Assembly: GCA_002408085.1 (NCBI GenBank)
Contig: DHQL01000007.1
Coordinates: forward strand, 440,259 to 504,258
DNA: 64,000 nt
Direction: 5' to 3'
Source of the DNA: Spirochaeta sp. UBA5339
GTDB taxonomy: Bacteria; Spirochaetota; Spirochaetia; DSM-2461
The notes under the pieces are model-generated. The model made no database searches. It saw only the letters and a list, made by a program, of their open reading frames with translations, and had not been told where the DNA came from. The first letter of the stretch is position 1. Each line of letters starts with the position of its first letter. Of the stretch, positions 8,402-17,353 are shown piece by piece. Position numbers and translations under genes: made by a program.

Positions 8402-8446
8402 TTGAGTTCCCTTTCGGGAAGGGTGTATAATCCTTTCCGGAAGGGA
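8402..8446 (+). promoter_or_regulatory. Promoter of the kinase/regulator pair with two palindromes
   Basis: A sigma-70-like promoter is visible: TTGAGT (8402-8407), 18 bp, TATAAT (8426-8431). An inverted repeat TTCCCTTTCGGGAA (8407-8420) fills the spacer, and a second, TTTCCGGAAG (8434-8443), covers the expected transcription start. Their centres are about 25 bp apart. The position fits control of the yesM/yesN-like genes, perhaps by autoregulation. Confidence 0.5.
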
Positions 8447-8458
8447 TACATTTACACA

Positions 8459-10225
8459 ATGATCAGAAATTTCATAAACAAAACCAAAAACTCCATGTCC
8501 CTCAGGACTCAGCTTGCTGTTCTGATCATTGCCTCATTTACAGCCATTATCCTTCCGGTGGTGGTCTATACCTACTACAGCAACACAAGGACAATTGTCA
8601 GGCAGCAGGTATCGGTTCTGACAAAACTGCTGAATCTGGAAATCCTGAATATGGACAGCTACATGTCCGAAATAGACCGTTTCTCCCTTCTTCTCCGTCA
8701 TGATGCGGGCTTTATGAATATTATCAACTCCCGGGAGCCTCTGGAATATGCAGACCAGATCTATATACAGACCCTTTTGAGAAGTACCTTTGATTCCAGG
8801 AATGACCTGAAGTCCTTCCGCCTCTTTCTGATTAATTCCGGACTCAATTATGAAATAGAGTCCCGGCAGCATAAGGTCCGTCCCTTTGACTTTGAAGATG
8901 CGGCCTTCCTTCCCGGCTATCCGTTTTTTACAGCCGGACGCTACTACCGTTATATTGAACCCCTTGAGGAGGAGGGTGAGTTTATCCGGTTTTTCCGTAC
9001 CATAATCCGGATTGAGGATCAGCAGCCTCTGGCCATTGTGGAGCTGACCTTAGATACCTCCTATGTGGACACCCTGACCAGGGATCACAGGGGTGAGGAT
9101 GAGATCCTCTTTATAGTGGACTCGGACGACCGGATTCTCTACAAGACTGTCGAACTGGATGACAGGGTTCTCCTCAGCGGTTTCGGTGATATGATGAGCA
9201 TCGCCGACCACGGCCTGAGCATGAGGCTTCAGGGACGAAGCTATATCGCCACCTTCATAAGCAGTCAGAAACACTCCTACACCATCTATAATCTGGTTCC
9301 CCGGAGTGTCCTGGACCGGCAGCTGATCGAGACCAGAAACATCAGCCTGGTAATCGGGTTTGCGGCCATCCTGCTGACTCTGGGACTCTCCTCTCTCTAC
9401 CTCCGGCTTCTGACCAATCCTCTTCTGGAGCTGTCAGGGCATCTGGGAAAGGTTGGCGGCGGTAATTTCAGTGAGATCGAGACCATCGGCGGAAGCCGGG
9501 AGATTATAAGACTCTCCGAGAGCTTCAACTCCATGACCAGGCAGATCGACGAGCTTATCCGAAAAACCTATATTTCAACCATCAATGAGAAGACCGCACA
9601 GCTGAAGGCCCTTGAGGCTCAGCTCAATCCCCATCTGCTCTACAACACCCTGCAGGCCATCTCCTCTGAGGCCATTATCAATAAACAGATGAAGATCAAT
9701 TTTATGATTACCGCCCTGGCGGCCATGCTGCGTTACTCCATCAAAGGAGGAGAGTATGTCACCCTTGAGTCTGAAATCAAGCATGTCCGGGACTATCTGC
9801 TTCTCCAGGATGCCCGTTTTGATGATGAACTGTCCTATGATATTCAGGTGGCTACGGAGGCGGAAAAGTTTAAAATCCCCAAGATCAGCATCCTGACTCT
9901 GGTTGAGAATTCAATCACCCATGGAATGACCGGGGACTGCGACCGTGTGCATATCACCGTTACCTGTACTCTGGAAAAGAGAGTGCTGATCATCAGGGTC
10001 GTTGATAACGGCAGCGGTATCAACCGGGAGAAACTTGACTGTCTGAACGACAAATTCCGGGGTATTCTTGTCAGTGATGATGAGAGTTCCTCCCTGGGAC
10101 TAATTAATCTGAACAGCCGGCTGAAGATTCTCTACGAGGGAAAGGCCGCTCTTGAAATAATCAGCGGCAGGGAGACAGCTGTGACTCTGACGATACCCCT
10201 GGATGAGGAGCATCTTGATGTATAA
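8459..10225 (+). CDS. YesM-type sensor histidine kinase
   Basis: Membrane sensor kinase of the YesM/LytS-like class, 588 aa from the ATG at 8459. Order: N-terminal membrane helix (about residues 15-40), extracytoplasmic sensor (about 40-280), second helix (about 285-310), HAMP, then a His_kinase domain with the phospho-acceptor in LNPHLLYNTLQ and an HATPase_c domain with the N-box VENSITHG and a G-box D-N-G-S-G. The Asn-Pro-His motif distinguishes this class from classical HisKA kinases. It overlaps the response-regulator gene. Such pairs normally sit beside and control a sugar importer, here the genes at 5311-8359. The start could lie slightly elsewhere because no strong ribosome-binding site is seen. 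Confidence 0.92.
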   Translation: MIRNFINKTKNSMSLRTQLAVLIIASFTAIILPVVVYTYYSNTRTIVRQQVSVLTKLLNLEILNMDSYMSEIDRFSLLLRHDAGFMNIINSREPLEYADQIYIQTLLRSTFDSRNDLKSFRLFLINSGLNYEIESRQHKVRPFDFEDAAFLPGYPFFTAGRYYRYIEPLEEEGEFIRFFRTIIRIEDQQPLAIVELTLDTSYVDTLTRDHRGEDEILFIVDSDDRILYKTVELDDRVLLSGFGDMMSIADHGLSMRLQGRSYIATFISSQKHSYTIYNLVPRSVLDRQLIETRNISLVIGFAAILLTLGLSSLYLRLLTNPLLELSGHLGKVGGGNFSEIETIGGSREIIRLSESFNSMTRQIDELIRKTYISTINEKTAQLKALEAQLNPHLLYNTLQAISSEAIINKQMKINFMITALAAMLRYSIKGGEYVTLESEIKHVRDYLLLQDARFDDELSYDIQVATEAEKFKIPKISILTLVENSITHGMTGDCDRVHITVTCTLEKRVLIIRVVDNGSGINREKLDCLNDKFRGILVSDDESSSLGLINLNSRLKILYEGKAALEIISGRETAVTLTIPLDEEHLDV

Positions 10226-10970
10226 TGTCCTGATCGTTGATGATGAGAAACCGGTTCGTGTGGCAGTCAGTGCCCTTGGAGAGTGGGATCGCTGGGATCT
10301 CGGTGAACCGGCGACAGCCAGAAACGGCAGGGAAGCCCTGAAGCTGATGGAGCAGGAACACCGGGATATTGTTTTTGTTGATATGAATATGCCCCTTATG
10401 AATGGTATCACCTTTCTTGAAAGAGCCCGCAAAGAGTATCCCGGTACAAAATTTATCGTTATCAGCGGCTATGATGATTTTTCCTATGCCCATGCGGCAA
10501 TACGGAACGGAGTTCTGGATTACATTCTCAAGCCTGTTGTTGCCGAGGAACTGAACGAGGCACTTGCCAAGGCTGTAAAAGGGCTGAATCAGGACAACCA
10601 TATCTATACGGTGAGTTCCGGTGACTCCCTGACTACCGAAAGAACCGCGGAAGCCGTCAAGGAGTGCATTGACAATCACTATACCGAGAATATCAGTCTG
10701 ACCCAGCTCAGTGAGCAGTACAGCCTTTCGAAGGAGTACCTGTGCAAAATCTTCAAGAAAAAGTACGGCATGGGAATCTATCAGTATCTGCTTCAGGTGA
10801 GAATGGAGAAAGCTGCGGAACTGCTGCAGGAAGACAAACTTAAGATTCAGGAGATTGCAGAACTCCTGGGATTCAGCGACAACAACTACTTCAGCAAGGC
10901 CTTCAGGAAATTCTACGATACCTCACCCACCAGGTTCCGGAGACAGACCCCGGAAAAGTCCGGCTCCTGA
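10218..10970 (+). CDS. YesN-type response regulator, AraC-family output
   Basis: Cytoplasmic regulator of 250 aa paired with the preceding kinase. The receiver domain (about residues 1-120) shows the acidic pair in IVDDEKP, the phospho-acceptor Asp in VFVDMNMP, a Thr/Ser-equivalent VISGYDDF and the Lys in ILKPV. The C-terminal HTH_18 AraC domain (about 145-245) has two helix-turn-helix motifs, the second as IAELLGFSDNNYFSKAFRKF. The ATG at 10218 is chosen because GAGGAG lies 7 bp upstream. It probably activates the sugar transporter operon. Its gene converges on lacI with only 8 bp between the stops. Confidence 0.93.
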   Translation: MYNVLIVDDEKPVRVAVSALGEWDRWDLGEPATARNGREALKLMEQEHRDIVFVDMNMPLMNGITFLERARKEYPGTKFIVISGYDDFSYAHAAIRNGVLDYILKPVVAEELNEALAKAVKGLNQDNHIYTVSSGDSLTTERTAEAVKECIDNHYTENISLTQLSEQYSLSKEYLCKIFKKKYGMGIYQYLLQVRMEKAAELLQEDKLKIQEIAELLGFSDNNYFSKAFRKFYDTSPTRFRRQTPEKSGS

Positions 10971-10978
10971 GACAGCGC

Positions 10979-12010
10979 CTAAGAGATTTTCCGGACGCTG
11001 CCTCTGTCGAAGTAACGGGGCTTTACCTTCAGAACCTGGGGAGTTTCCAGCCCGCTGTTCAGACGGTTCTGCAGCATATTTACCGCCAGCTTCCCCATAT
11101 CCCTCATATTGATTCTCATGGTGCTGACGGGAGGAGTGTAGGGTCTGGTGTAATCCAGAACATCCCCCGGAGCCAGCAGGGACACATCCTCAGGAATGCC
11201 GAAACCCAGGCGGGTCAGAGTATTCCAGACCCGGAAGGCCTCCTCGTCATCCAGACAGAAGAGGGCCGTAGGAGGATCATCCCCCTTCAACCAACTCTTC
11301 AAGAGTTCACCAAGTTCCTCCTCTTCGAGGCTGCTGTCCAGCCGGTATGCCGGACTGAAGGGAGCATCGGCCTCCTCAAGGGCCTTTCTGTATCCGAAGA
11401 AACGGTCCGATGAGAGGGCCTGCAGACTGCCCCGGCGGCAGTCAATAAAATTAATTCTTCTGTGTCCCATATCAATGAGTTTTTTTACTCCCTCATAGGC
11501 TCCCTGGAAGTCATCGGAGCAGATGGAGAAAAAGGAGTCCGAGAGGTCGTTGTTAAGGATGACAATAACGGGGATGCCCTGTTCTTCCAGGAGGGCGAAC
11601 AGTTTCTCCCTGCCCATATGGACAGCATAGACCGCCCGGCAGCCGAGGCCTGTGATCTTTCCATGAATTGAGGCATCATCTTCATCGGCCCTGACCGGTA
11701 TCATTACGGCCTGGAGGCTCTGATCCTTCAGTTCCTCTTCAATCTGAATCAGCATCTCTGTCAGAAAGTGCCAGATAAAGGACCACTCCCGGTCCACATG
11801 GGTGAGGATGCCTACGGTTTTCCGTATGTTTTTTCTCTCTCTGTTCCGGTGTGTATAGCTGAGAGATTCGGCGGCCTGGAGGACCTGCTTCTTTGTCAGT
11901 TCCGAGATCCTTCCTCTTCCTGAAAAGACCATGGAGGCGGCGGCTTCAGAAACTCCCGCAGCACGGGCAACATCCTTTAAACGGGGCAGGGGATTCTCTT
12001 TCTCATCCAT
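10979..12010 (-). CDS. LacI-family transcriptional regulator
   Basis: Sugar-responsive repressor of 343 aa. The N-terminal HTH reads RLKDVARAAGVSEAAASMVF with a hinge helix after it; the family's usual T-V-S-x-V-L is here A-A-S-M-V-F, so operator preference may differ. The rest is a periplasmic-binding-protein-like effector domain. GGAGGAAGAG precedes the ATG at 12010. It is divergent from the UroD/MtaA-like gene, and the shared intergenic region holds palindromic TTAAGCTTAA elements that are the natural operator candidates. It may also control the sugar genes ending at 10970, but I found no copy of that element there. Confidence 0.92.
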   Translation of the reverse strand: MDEKENPLPRLKDVARAAGVSEAAASMVFSGRGRISELTKKQVLQAAESLSYTHRNRERKNIRKTVGILTHVDREWSFIWHFLTEMLIQIEEELKDQSLQAVMIPVRADEDDASIHGKITGLGCRAVYAVHMGREKLFALLEEQGIPVIVILNNDLSDSFFSICSDDFQGAYEGVKKLIDMGHRRINFIDCRRGSLQALSSDRFFGYRKALEEADAPFSPAYRLDSSLEEEELGELLKSWLKGDDPPTALFCLDDEEAFRVWNTLTRLGFGIPEDVSLLAPGDVLDYTRPYTPPVSTMRINMRDMGKLAVNMLQNRLNSGLETPQVLKVKPRYFDRGSVRKIS

Positions 12011-12081
12011 CTCTCTTCCTCCAAGATCCGTGATTCGATGTAAAAATTATTGATTGCTAAACTCGTCCATAAATTTACCAT

Positions 12082-12148
12082 GCTTAATTAAGCTTAACAA
12101 GCGATAAAGTACGTTGACAAAATGGCGGGCCGGGGTAAAGCTTAATTA
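12082..12148. promoter_or_regulatory. Repeated TTAAGCTTAA elements between lacI and the uroD-like gene
   Basis: The palindrome TTAAGCTTAA (12088-12097) overlaps a second palindrome GCTTAATTAAGC (12082-12093). A near copy, TAAAGCTTAA (12136-12145), lies 48 bp on. A TTGACA hexamer occurs at 12114-12119 between them. The arrangement fits a looped or cooperative LacI-type operator controlling both divergent genes. Confidence 0.5.
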
Positions 12149-12194
12149 TTCCCACCGAGCTGACTGGACGGGAAGATATATAAGGAGAGTGTAT

Positions 12195-13244
12195 ATGAAC
12201 AGCAGAGAACGGTTTTTTGCCACCATAGAAAGAAAGGAGGTTGACCGGCCCGCATCATGGCTGGGACTGCCCGTTCCCTCGGCGGAGCAGGGGCTTCTGG
12301 ATTTTTTCAAGATCCCCAGAATCCAGGAGATGTCCAATGCCATCGGTGATGATGTCTATGCCGTTGAAATGCCCTACCACTCTCCCGATGCCAATGCGAT
12401 CTATACAGCCCTGAACTTTGCGGTTGAGTCGGATCAGAACGAGGAGGAAAGGACCCTTACGGCCAAAGGTTTCTTCCAGGACTATACCAGCGAGGATGTG
12501 GACCGCCTGGATGACTTCAACTGGCCCGATCCCACGGGATTTGTAGATACCGATGAGGCCCTGAGACTGATTGCAGAGGCCCCCGAAGACAAGGCCCTGT
12601 TAGGGGTCTGCTGGGCAGCACACTTTCAGGACTCCTGCGCCGCCTTTGGAATGGAGGAGGCCATGATGAAGATGATACTGGAGCCGGAGATCTATCAGGC
12701 CGTTATCGACCGGATTGTGGAGTTCTATCTTAAGGCCAATGAGATCTTCTACAAGGCGGTACAGGGAAAGATTCACGCCATCCTTATCGGAAATGACCTG
12801 GGCAGTCAGACCGGGCTGATGCTCTCACCCGATCTGATCCGTCAGTTTGTACTTCCCGGGACAAAGAGACTGGTCCAGCAGGCTCATGAATACGGCTTCA
12901 AGGTTATCCACCACTCCTGCGGCGCCATCAGTGATATCATCGATGATCTGATCGACTGCGGCGTGGATGTTGTACATCCCATTCAGGCCCTGGCCACAGG
13001 CATGGAGCCGAAGGCTCTGAAGGAGAAGTTCGGAGACAGGGTTTCCTTCTGCGGCGGTGTTGATGCACAGAACCTGCTTGTAAACGGAAAGCCCGAAGAG
13101 GTCGCCGCCAAGGTTAAGGAGCTGCGGGAGATCTTCCCCACGGGACTGGTTCTATCCCCCAGCCATGAGGCGATTCTGCCGGATGTTCCTCCCGAGAATA
13201 TCAAGTCACTTTTTGAAACTCTGAAGATGCCGGCCGGAGTGTAG
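12195..13244 (+). CDS. Uroporphyrinogen decarboxylase/MtaA-family protein
   Basis: A 349-aa member of the UroD superfamily, TIM-barrel fold. It keeps the N-terminal R-E-R-F-F-A-T-I-E-R-K-E-V-D-R-P start of the MtaA/CmuA-like branch and a His-x-Cys element (HHSCGAIS) with a second Cys about 50 residues later (SFCGGVD). This matches the zinc-binding pattern of corrinoid:thiol methyltransferases more than heme-pathway HemE. AAGGAGA precedes the ATG at 12195. There is no corrinoid-protein gene beside it. Its position next to LacI suggests a role in carbohydrate or methylated-compound use rather than tetrapyrrole synthesis; this is inference. Confidence 0.8.
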   Translation: MNSRERFFATIERKEVDRPASWLGLPVPSAEQGLLDFFKIPRIQEMSNAIGDDVYAVEMPYHSPDANAIYTALNFAVESDQNEEERTLTAKGFFQDYTSEDVDRLDDFNWPDPTGFVDTDEALRLIAEAPEDKALLGVCWAAHFQDSCAAFGMEEAMMKMILEPEIYQAVIDRIVEFYLKANEIFYKAVQGKIHAILIGNDLGSQTGLMLSPDLIRQFVLPGTKRLVQQAHEYGFKVIHHSCGAISDIIDDLIDCGVDVVHPIQALATGMEPKALKEKFGDRVSFCGGVDAQNLLVNGKPEEVAAKVKELREIFPTGLVLSPSHEAILPDVPPENIKSLFETLKMPAGV

Positions 13245-13353
13245 ATCCGAATTTCTTCAGAATTAGGGCCTCTTTTCATTTAGTATTTCTCAGTGTTTTT
13301 TACAGCCGGATTGGTATTTGAAAAAAAAGTCGAATTTTCGGGTGAATAAGCCT

Positions 13354-13383
13354 TTGATACCCTATGATTTAACTCAGCATACT
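13354..13383 (+). promoter_or_regulatory. Promoter candidate of the OmpA lipoprotein gene
   Basis: TTGATA (13354-13359), 18 bp, CATACT (13378-13383). The gene's ATG is 44 bp downstream, with AATGGAGG as ribosome-binding site. Confidence 0.4.
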
Positions 13384-13426
13384 GTATGGTAGTGCTATTT
13401 TTCAGGTCACCAATGGAGGTGTTTTT

Positions 13427-14206
13427 ATGAAAAAAATGCTTTTGACCTTTGCTGTACTGGCTCTTGCCCTTGCAGCCTGTAAGAGTCTGGATGAAAACAG
13501 TGTTAACCTTGCCCAGCTTTCCGAGCAGGAACGGCTTGTGGGAGAACTGAGAGGGGATATCCAGAGACTGGAAGATCAGATTAAGCAGCTTGAGGCTGAG
13601 AACACATCTGATACTGATCAGATTAATTCCCTGAGTGCAGAGAAAGTCTTTCTGGAAGATCAGATAGGAAGACTATCCGGGGACTATCAGAACCTGGCAG
13701 AGTTGGTCGCTGCTGAGAAAAGGATGATGGACCAGGCTGTTCTGGAAATCGAAACCAACCTGGCTGATGAAATCGCGGCTGGAGACATTGAGATCCTGAG
13801 CTATAACGGAATGCTTATCATCCATATCAGGAACAGTATTCTCTTCAAACCAAGTCAGGCGGATATTCTTGTGGAGAACGAAGAGATCCTGAGTAAGATT
13901 GCCGCAAGCTTCAAGTTCTTCCCTGACAGGATTATAAGGGTTGAAGGCCATACGGCAACAGGAAAAAATACCGTCAGGTACCCCTCTGCCTGGGAGCTGG
14001 GTGCCGCCAGAGCTGTCAATGTGACCAGGTTTTTTCAGGAAAAGTCAGGTATAGCCCCTGAGCAGCTTGTAGCCGTGTCCTTTGGGGAGTGGAGACCTGT
14101 CAGCAGCAATGAAACAGAGGAAGGAAAGGCCAGAAACAGAAGAATTGAGATTGTAATCCTGAACCGGCCTCTATATCAGTGGCAGGAGTTGAGAAAGACT
14201 GAATAA
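13427..14206 (+). CDS. OmpA-family lipoprotein with coiled coil
   Basis: Envelope protein of 259 aa likely to tether the outer membrane to peptidoglycan. It has a lipoprotein signal with lipobox LAAC (Cys18), a heptad-rich coiled-coil region (about residues 30-105: repeated Leu/Gln/Glu), then an OmpA C-terminal domain (about 125-255). The peptidoglycan-binding pattern is recognisable: S-Q-A-D-I-L, VEGHTATGKN, L-G-A-A-R-A-V-N-V and a late R-N-R-R-I-E-I-V. It stands alone, with its own promoter candidate, and converges on the CNNM gene pair with a 3-bp gap. Similar coiled-coil OmpA lipoproteins are common in spirochaetes. Confidence 0.88.
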   Translation: MKKMLLTFAVLALALAACKSLDENSVNLAQLSEQERLVGELRGDIQRLEDQIKQLEAENTSDTDQINSLSAEKVFLEDQIGRLSGDYQNLAELVAAEKRMMDQAVLEIETNLADEIAAGDIEILSYNGMLIIHIRNSILFKPSQADILVENEEILSKIAASFKFFPDRIIRVEGHTATGKNTVRYPSAWELGAARAVNVTRFFQEKSGIAPEQLVAVSFGEWRPVSSNETEEGKARNRRIEIVILNRPLYQWQELRKTE

Positions 14207-14209
14207 TCC

Positions 14210-15454
14210 TTATGGATTTTTCAAATCAGTCTCCTTTTCCATAACTTCTATACGGACAGCCCTTATCTGAAGGCTGTCCGCTTCCAATACCGTAAACTTC
14301 AGATCATCCTCAATATACTCTGTACCTTTTACCGGAATCAGACCCAGTTTCTCACTGATATATCCCCCAATGGTTTCATTGTTTTCTTTCTTCAGTTTCC
14401 TGTTGATAATGTGAGAAAGGTACTCAATGTCGGTGCTACCGGGAGCAGTGTATGTATTGTTTCCCAGGTATACCACATCTTCTTTTATGGTGTGGATATT
14501 CCCCGGTATCATCCCGATAATCTCAGAGGCGATCTGCTGATGTGTAACAGCACCGGATACTCCTCCGTATTCATCACAGAGAAATACCAGGTTCAGATCA
14601 TTTTCCACCATAGAGTACAGGAGATCGGGAAGTTTTTTTACTTCCGGAAAGAAAGTCGGCGCCTTCAGGATCTCCTTTGCAGTGGTATTTTCGGACTGAA
14701 AAAGGGCTTCAATGTCGATATATCCGGCAATATTGTCAACTCTGCCTGTATAACATGGAAAAAACCGCTGTCCTGACTGCTGTGATGCTGCAATCAGATC
14801 GGGTAGGGGAGTTTCGACAGGGTAAACCTTCAGTTTGTGCAGCGGAATCATTGCCTCCGAGGCAAGGGTGGTTCTAAAGTCCAGAATATCGTCTATTATC
14901 CTGAAGTCATCCATTCCCAGGCCCGATTCCTTGCTGCTTAGATGCATAAGGAGGCGGAAATCATCTCTGGATCTTGGCAGTTTATCACCGGGTTTATTCT
15001 GTCTCAGCAGAAACAGAAGAACCCGGACTATGGTATTCAGCAGAACCGATACAGGCAGAAACAGGAAAAAGAATATATTCATTACCGGAGCCAGACGTAC
15101 CGTCACAGTATCGGCATTCTTCCTGAAAAAGGTCTTGGGTATAATCTCGGAGAACAGAAGATAAACCATGGTCAGAACCATGCTGCCTGCAACAGCCGCA
15201 CTCAGGGAGTAGTGATTTCTCATATAGTTTGATAACAATACGGCACTGATTACAACGGCTACATTGGTCCCGATCAGAGTTGTGGCCAGAAGTCTTTCGG
15301 GTTTCTTTAACAGAAAGTGGGCAGATTTCGCCCAGATGATTCCCTGCTCCCTGCCGGAGTATATTTTTATTTTATCCGCCGAAAGCAGTCCGGTTTCCAT
15401 TCCCGCAAAGAAGGATGCAACCAGCAGGCAGCAGAATTCAATAAGAATAATCAT
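14210..15454 (-). CDS. CNNM/HlyC-CorC-type membrane protein (DUF21-CBS), second copy
   Basis: A 414-aa integral membrane protein with an N-terminal DUF21 domain of about four helices (residues 1-175), a CBS pair (about 195-310) with the typical E-A-M-I-P-L linker entry and D-E-Y-G-G-V-S-G-A-V-T motif, and a C-terminal CorC_HlyC transporter-associated domain. CNNM-family proteins are magnesium or divalent-cation exporters, although many are still called hemolysin. It begins inside the stop codon of the upstream paralogue, so the two are co-translated and may form a heteromer. The CBS motifs suggest nucleotide control. Confidence 0.88.
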   Translation of the reverse strand: MIILIEFCCLLVASFFAGMETGLLSADKIKIYSGREQGIIWAKSAHFLLKKPERLLATTLIGTNVAVVISAVLLSNYMRNHYSLSAAVAGSMVLTMVYLLFSEIIPKTFFRKNADTVTVRLAPVMNIFFFLFLPVSVLLNTIVRVLLFLLRQNKPGDKLPRSRDDFRLLMHLSSKESGLGMDDFRIIDDILDFRTTLASEAMIPLHKLKVYPVETPLPDLIAASQQSGQRFFPCYTGRVDNIAGYIDIEALFQSENTTAKEILKAPTFFPEVKKLPDLLYSMVENDLNLVFLCDEYGGVSGAVTHQQIASEIIGMIPGNIHTIKEDVVYLGNNTYTAPGSTDIEYLSHIINRKLKKENNETIGGYISEKLGLIPVKGTEYIEDDLKFTVLEADSLQIRAVRIEVMEKETDLKNP

Positions 15455-16710
15455 ACCGGCTTCCTTTTATCAATCTTCAAGGTTTTAATGGCATTTCCCT
15501 TCATTTCCCGGACGGTAATATGGAGATCATGAAACAGAATCTCATCTCCCTCCACGGGAATGTCACCGAAAACTTCCAGAAACAATCCTGCCGCTGTTTC
15601 AAAATCGGAGTCTATATCCATATCAAAATACTCTTCAAAATCTTCTATGGGCATGGAGGCAGGAATAATCTTCTCTCCCTGATTCGGTCCTTCTTCCTGA
15701 AGGGGATTGTAGAAGACGCGCAGAAGATCTTCGATTATATTTTTGAACCAGATGACCCCGGCTGTTCCTCCAAACTCATCCACCAGTAGGGCGATTTCCG
15801 AGTTGTTCTCTCTCATTTCCATGATCAGGGTGGGGAGGTCCTTTGATTTCGGAATGATATGGAACTCTTTTGCAAGGGCTTTGATATTTTTATCCAGAGA
15901 GCTTTGTGAATATTTATGCTCAAGGAGTCGGGGGACCGGTATCCAGCCGGAAAGATGGTCACTGTCGCTGCTTCTCAGAATTATGGACATATTCATAATG
16001 TATTTCCTGTCCCTGCCAATCAGTTCCAGAGCCTCTCCTATGGTCAAACGATCCGGCAGGGTCTGGAGTTCCTTCCTCATGGTCATAACGGCATGGGCAT
16101 CCTTCTCCCTGAATGACAGGTAGGATTTAAAGAGCCTGAATTCCGAATGATGTAGAATGGACTGCTTATATCCAAGTTCCGCAGTTGTCAGAACAAGAGC
16201 ATGTCTGCTTCCATCGGGGGCTCCGGAATTTCCTTTGAAAAGACGCAGGACGCTTATTGTTATATGGTTCAGAACATGTCTGACCGGAGTCAGTAGACGG
16301 TGGAGGTAGTAAAGGGGGTAGGCTGTTTTATTGGAGAAACTTCGGGAGTGATTGACCGCAATTCTCTTCGGGGTCAACTCTCCAATCAGAAGCAGAAGGA
16401 CAGTCATTACGGCAATCGAGAGAATTTCCGACCGGGCTTGGAAAATTCTGTCTCCGATGATACTGCCGATACTGGAGGCAAAAATATTTACAACCATGTT
16501 ACCGGTGAGAATTGTTATCAGCAGCTGGTCCTGGTTTTCAAGAAGATAGACAATAATGTCCCGCTTTTTCTTTGATTTCTGTTCCTTGAGAGAGTTGCGC
16601 TCCAGTCGGTTTAAAGAGAAAAATGCCGCCTCTGAACCTGAGAAGAATGAGGACAAAAGCAGCAGGACACCCAGAAATATATAGTTCAGGTTAAATATAT
16701 CAAATATCAT
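15451..16710 (-). CDS. CNNM/HlyC-CorC-type membrane protein (DUF21-CBS), first copy
   Basis: Paralogue of the following gene, 419 aa, same DUF21 - CBS pair - CorC_HlyC order. The first helix carries SSFFSGSEAAFFSLNRLE, a hallmark of the DUF21 domain. The CBS region contains a M-T-M-R-K-E-L-Q-T-L entry and LLVDEFGGTAGVIW. AGGAGGT lies 6 bp before the ATG at 16710, which fixes the start. The pair forms a two-gene operon. Tandem CNNM pairs occur in several phyla, and the usual proposed role is Mg2+/Co2+ efflux or tolerance. I see no truncation. Confidence 0.88.
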   Translation of the reverse strand: MIFDIFNLNYIFLGVLLLLSSFFSGSEAAFFSLNRLERNSLKEQKSKKKRDIIVYLLENQDQLLITILTGNMVVNIFASSIGSIIGDRIFQARSEILSIAVMTVLLLLIGELTPKRIAVNHSRSFSNKTAYPLYYLHRLLTPVRHVLNHITISVLRLFKGNSGAPDGSRHALVLTTAELGYKQSILHHSEFRLFKSYLSFREKDAHAVMTMRKELQTLPDRLTIGEALELIGRDRKYIMNMSIILRSSDSDHLSGWIPVPRLLEHKYSQSSLDKNIKALAKEFHIIPKSKDLPTLIMEMRENNSEIALLVDEFGGTAGVIWFKNIIEDLLRVFYNPLQEEGPNQGEKIIPASMPIEDFEEYFDMDIDSDFETAAGLFLEVFGDIPVEGDEILFHDLHITVREMKGNAIKTLKIDKRKPV

Positions 16711-16968
16711 GGATCTACCTCCTGTCAAACCCGGGACATGCAGCAGAGAACGGTAGTTTAAGTATTATCTTTGGGAAATGATTTGTCCAAGTGTTTCATT
16801 ACGTTAGTTCCATGACCTGCAGCAATATAGCCTGCAGTTCCATCCACCCCGGAATAAACTGATTGCAGAAGAGATAGGAAACACCTTCTGCCCGGAGATG
16901 TTTGGGCTCTTTACATTCAGCATTCAAAAGGAATATGGTTTTTATCAAGTCTGAAAGAGGAGTAAGCG

Positions 16969-17331
16969 ATGAGCTCTGCCCGTGTGTACCAGTATCCCCC
17001 ATGTTCCACCTGCCGGAAGGCTGTAAAATGGCTTGAAACCAGAGGCCTCGAATTCGAGTCTCTGCATATTGTTGAAGAGACCCCCGATGCCGGGACTCTT
17101 CTGGATATTATGAAACAGAGCGGCTTACCGCCCAGGAGTTTTTTCAATACTTCGGGTAAACGGTACCGTGAGCTGGGACTGAAGGATCGGGTCGGCACCA
17201 TGAGCGCCGAAGAAGCCGCAGAGATCCTTGCGGGGGACGGGATGCTTATCAAGAGGCCTCTCTATATAAAGGACAAGGTTGTTCTGGTCGGTTTTCGGGA
17301 AGCCCAATGGGAGGCGAATCTCAAAGTCTGA
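16969..17331 (+). CDS. ArsC/Spx-family thioredoxin-fold protein
   Basis: A 120-aa protein with the ArsC-like fold. It has the CxxC redox motif in YPPCSTCRKAVKWL (Cys12/Cys15) and the family tail with a LIKRPLYI motif and VGFRE. The CxxC and length resemble YffB/Spx-like proteins rather than a glutaredoxin-dependent arsenate reductase. Isolated from arsenic genes here, it may be a redox or transcription-associated protein. AGAGGAG precedes the ATG at 16969. It converges on recQ. Confidence 0.85.
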   Translation: MSSARVYQYPPCSTCRKAVKWLETRGLEFESLHIVEETPDAGTLLDIMKQSGLPPRSFFNTSGKRYRELGLKDRVGTMSAEEAAEILAGDGMLIKRPLYIKDKVVLVGFREAQWEANLKV

Positions 17332-17353
17332 GCTTCGGTAGAGCCTCAAAGGA

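Noticed and set aside
12195..13244. Heme-pathway HemE
   Set aside because: N terminus and His-x-Cys...Cys pattern fit the MtaA/CmuA side better, and no other heme gene is near.
16799..16968. Possible small gene or RNA between the CNNM pair and the arsC-like gene
   Set aside because: Only a short minus-strand frame without a ribosome-binding site; most likely just promoters.
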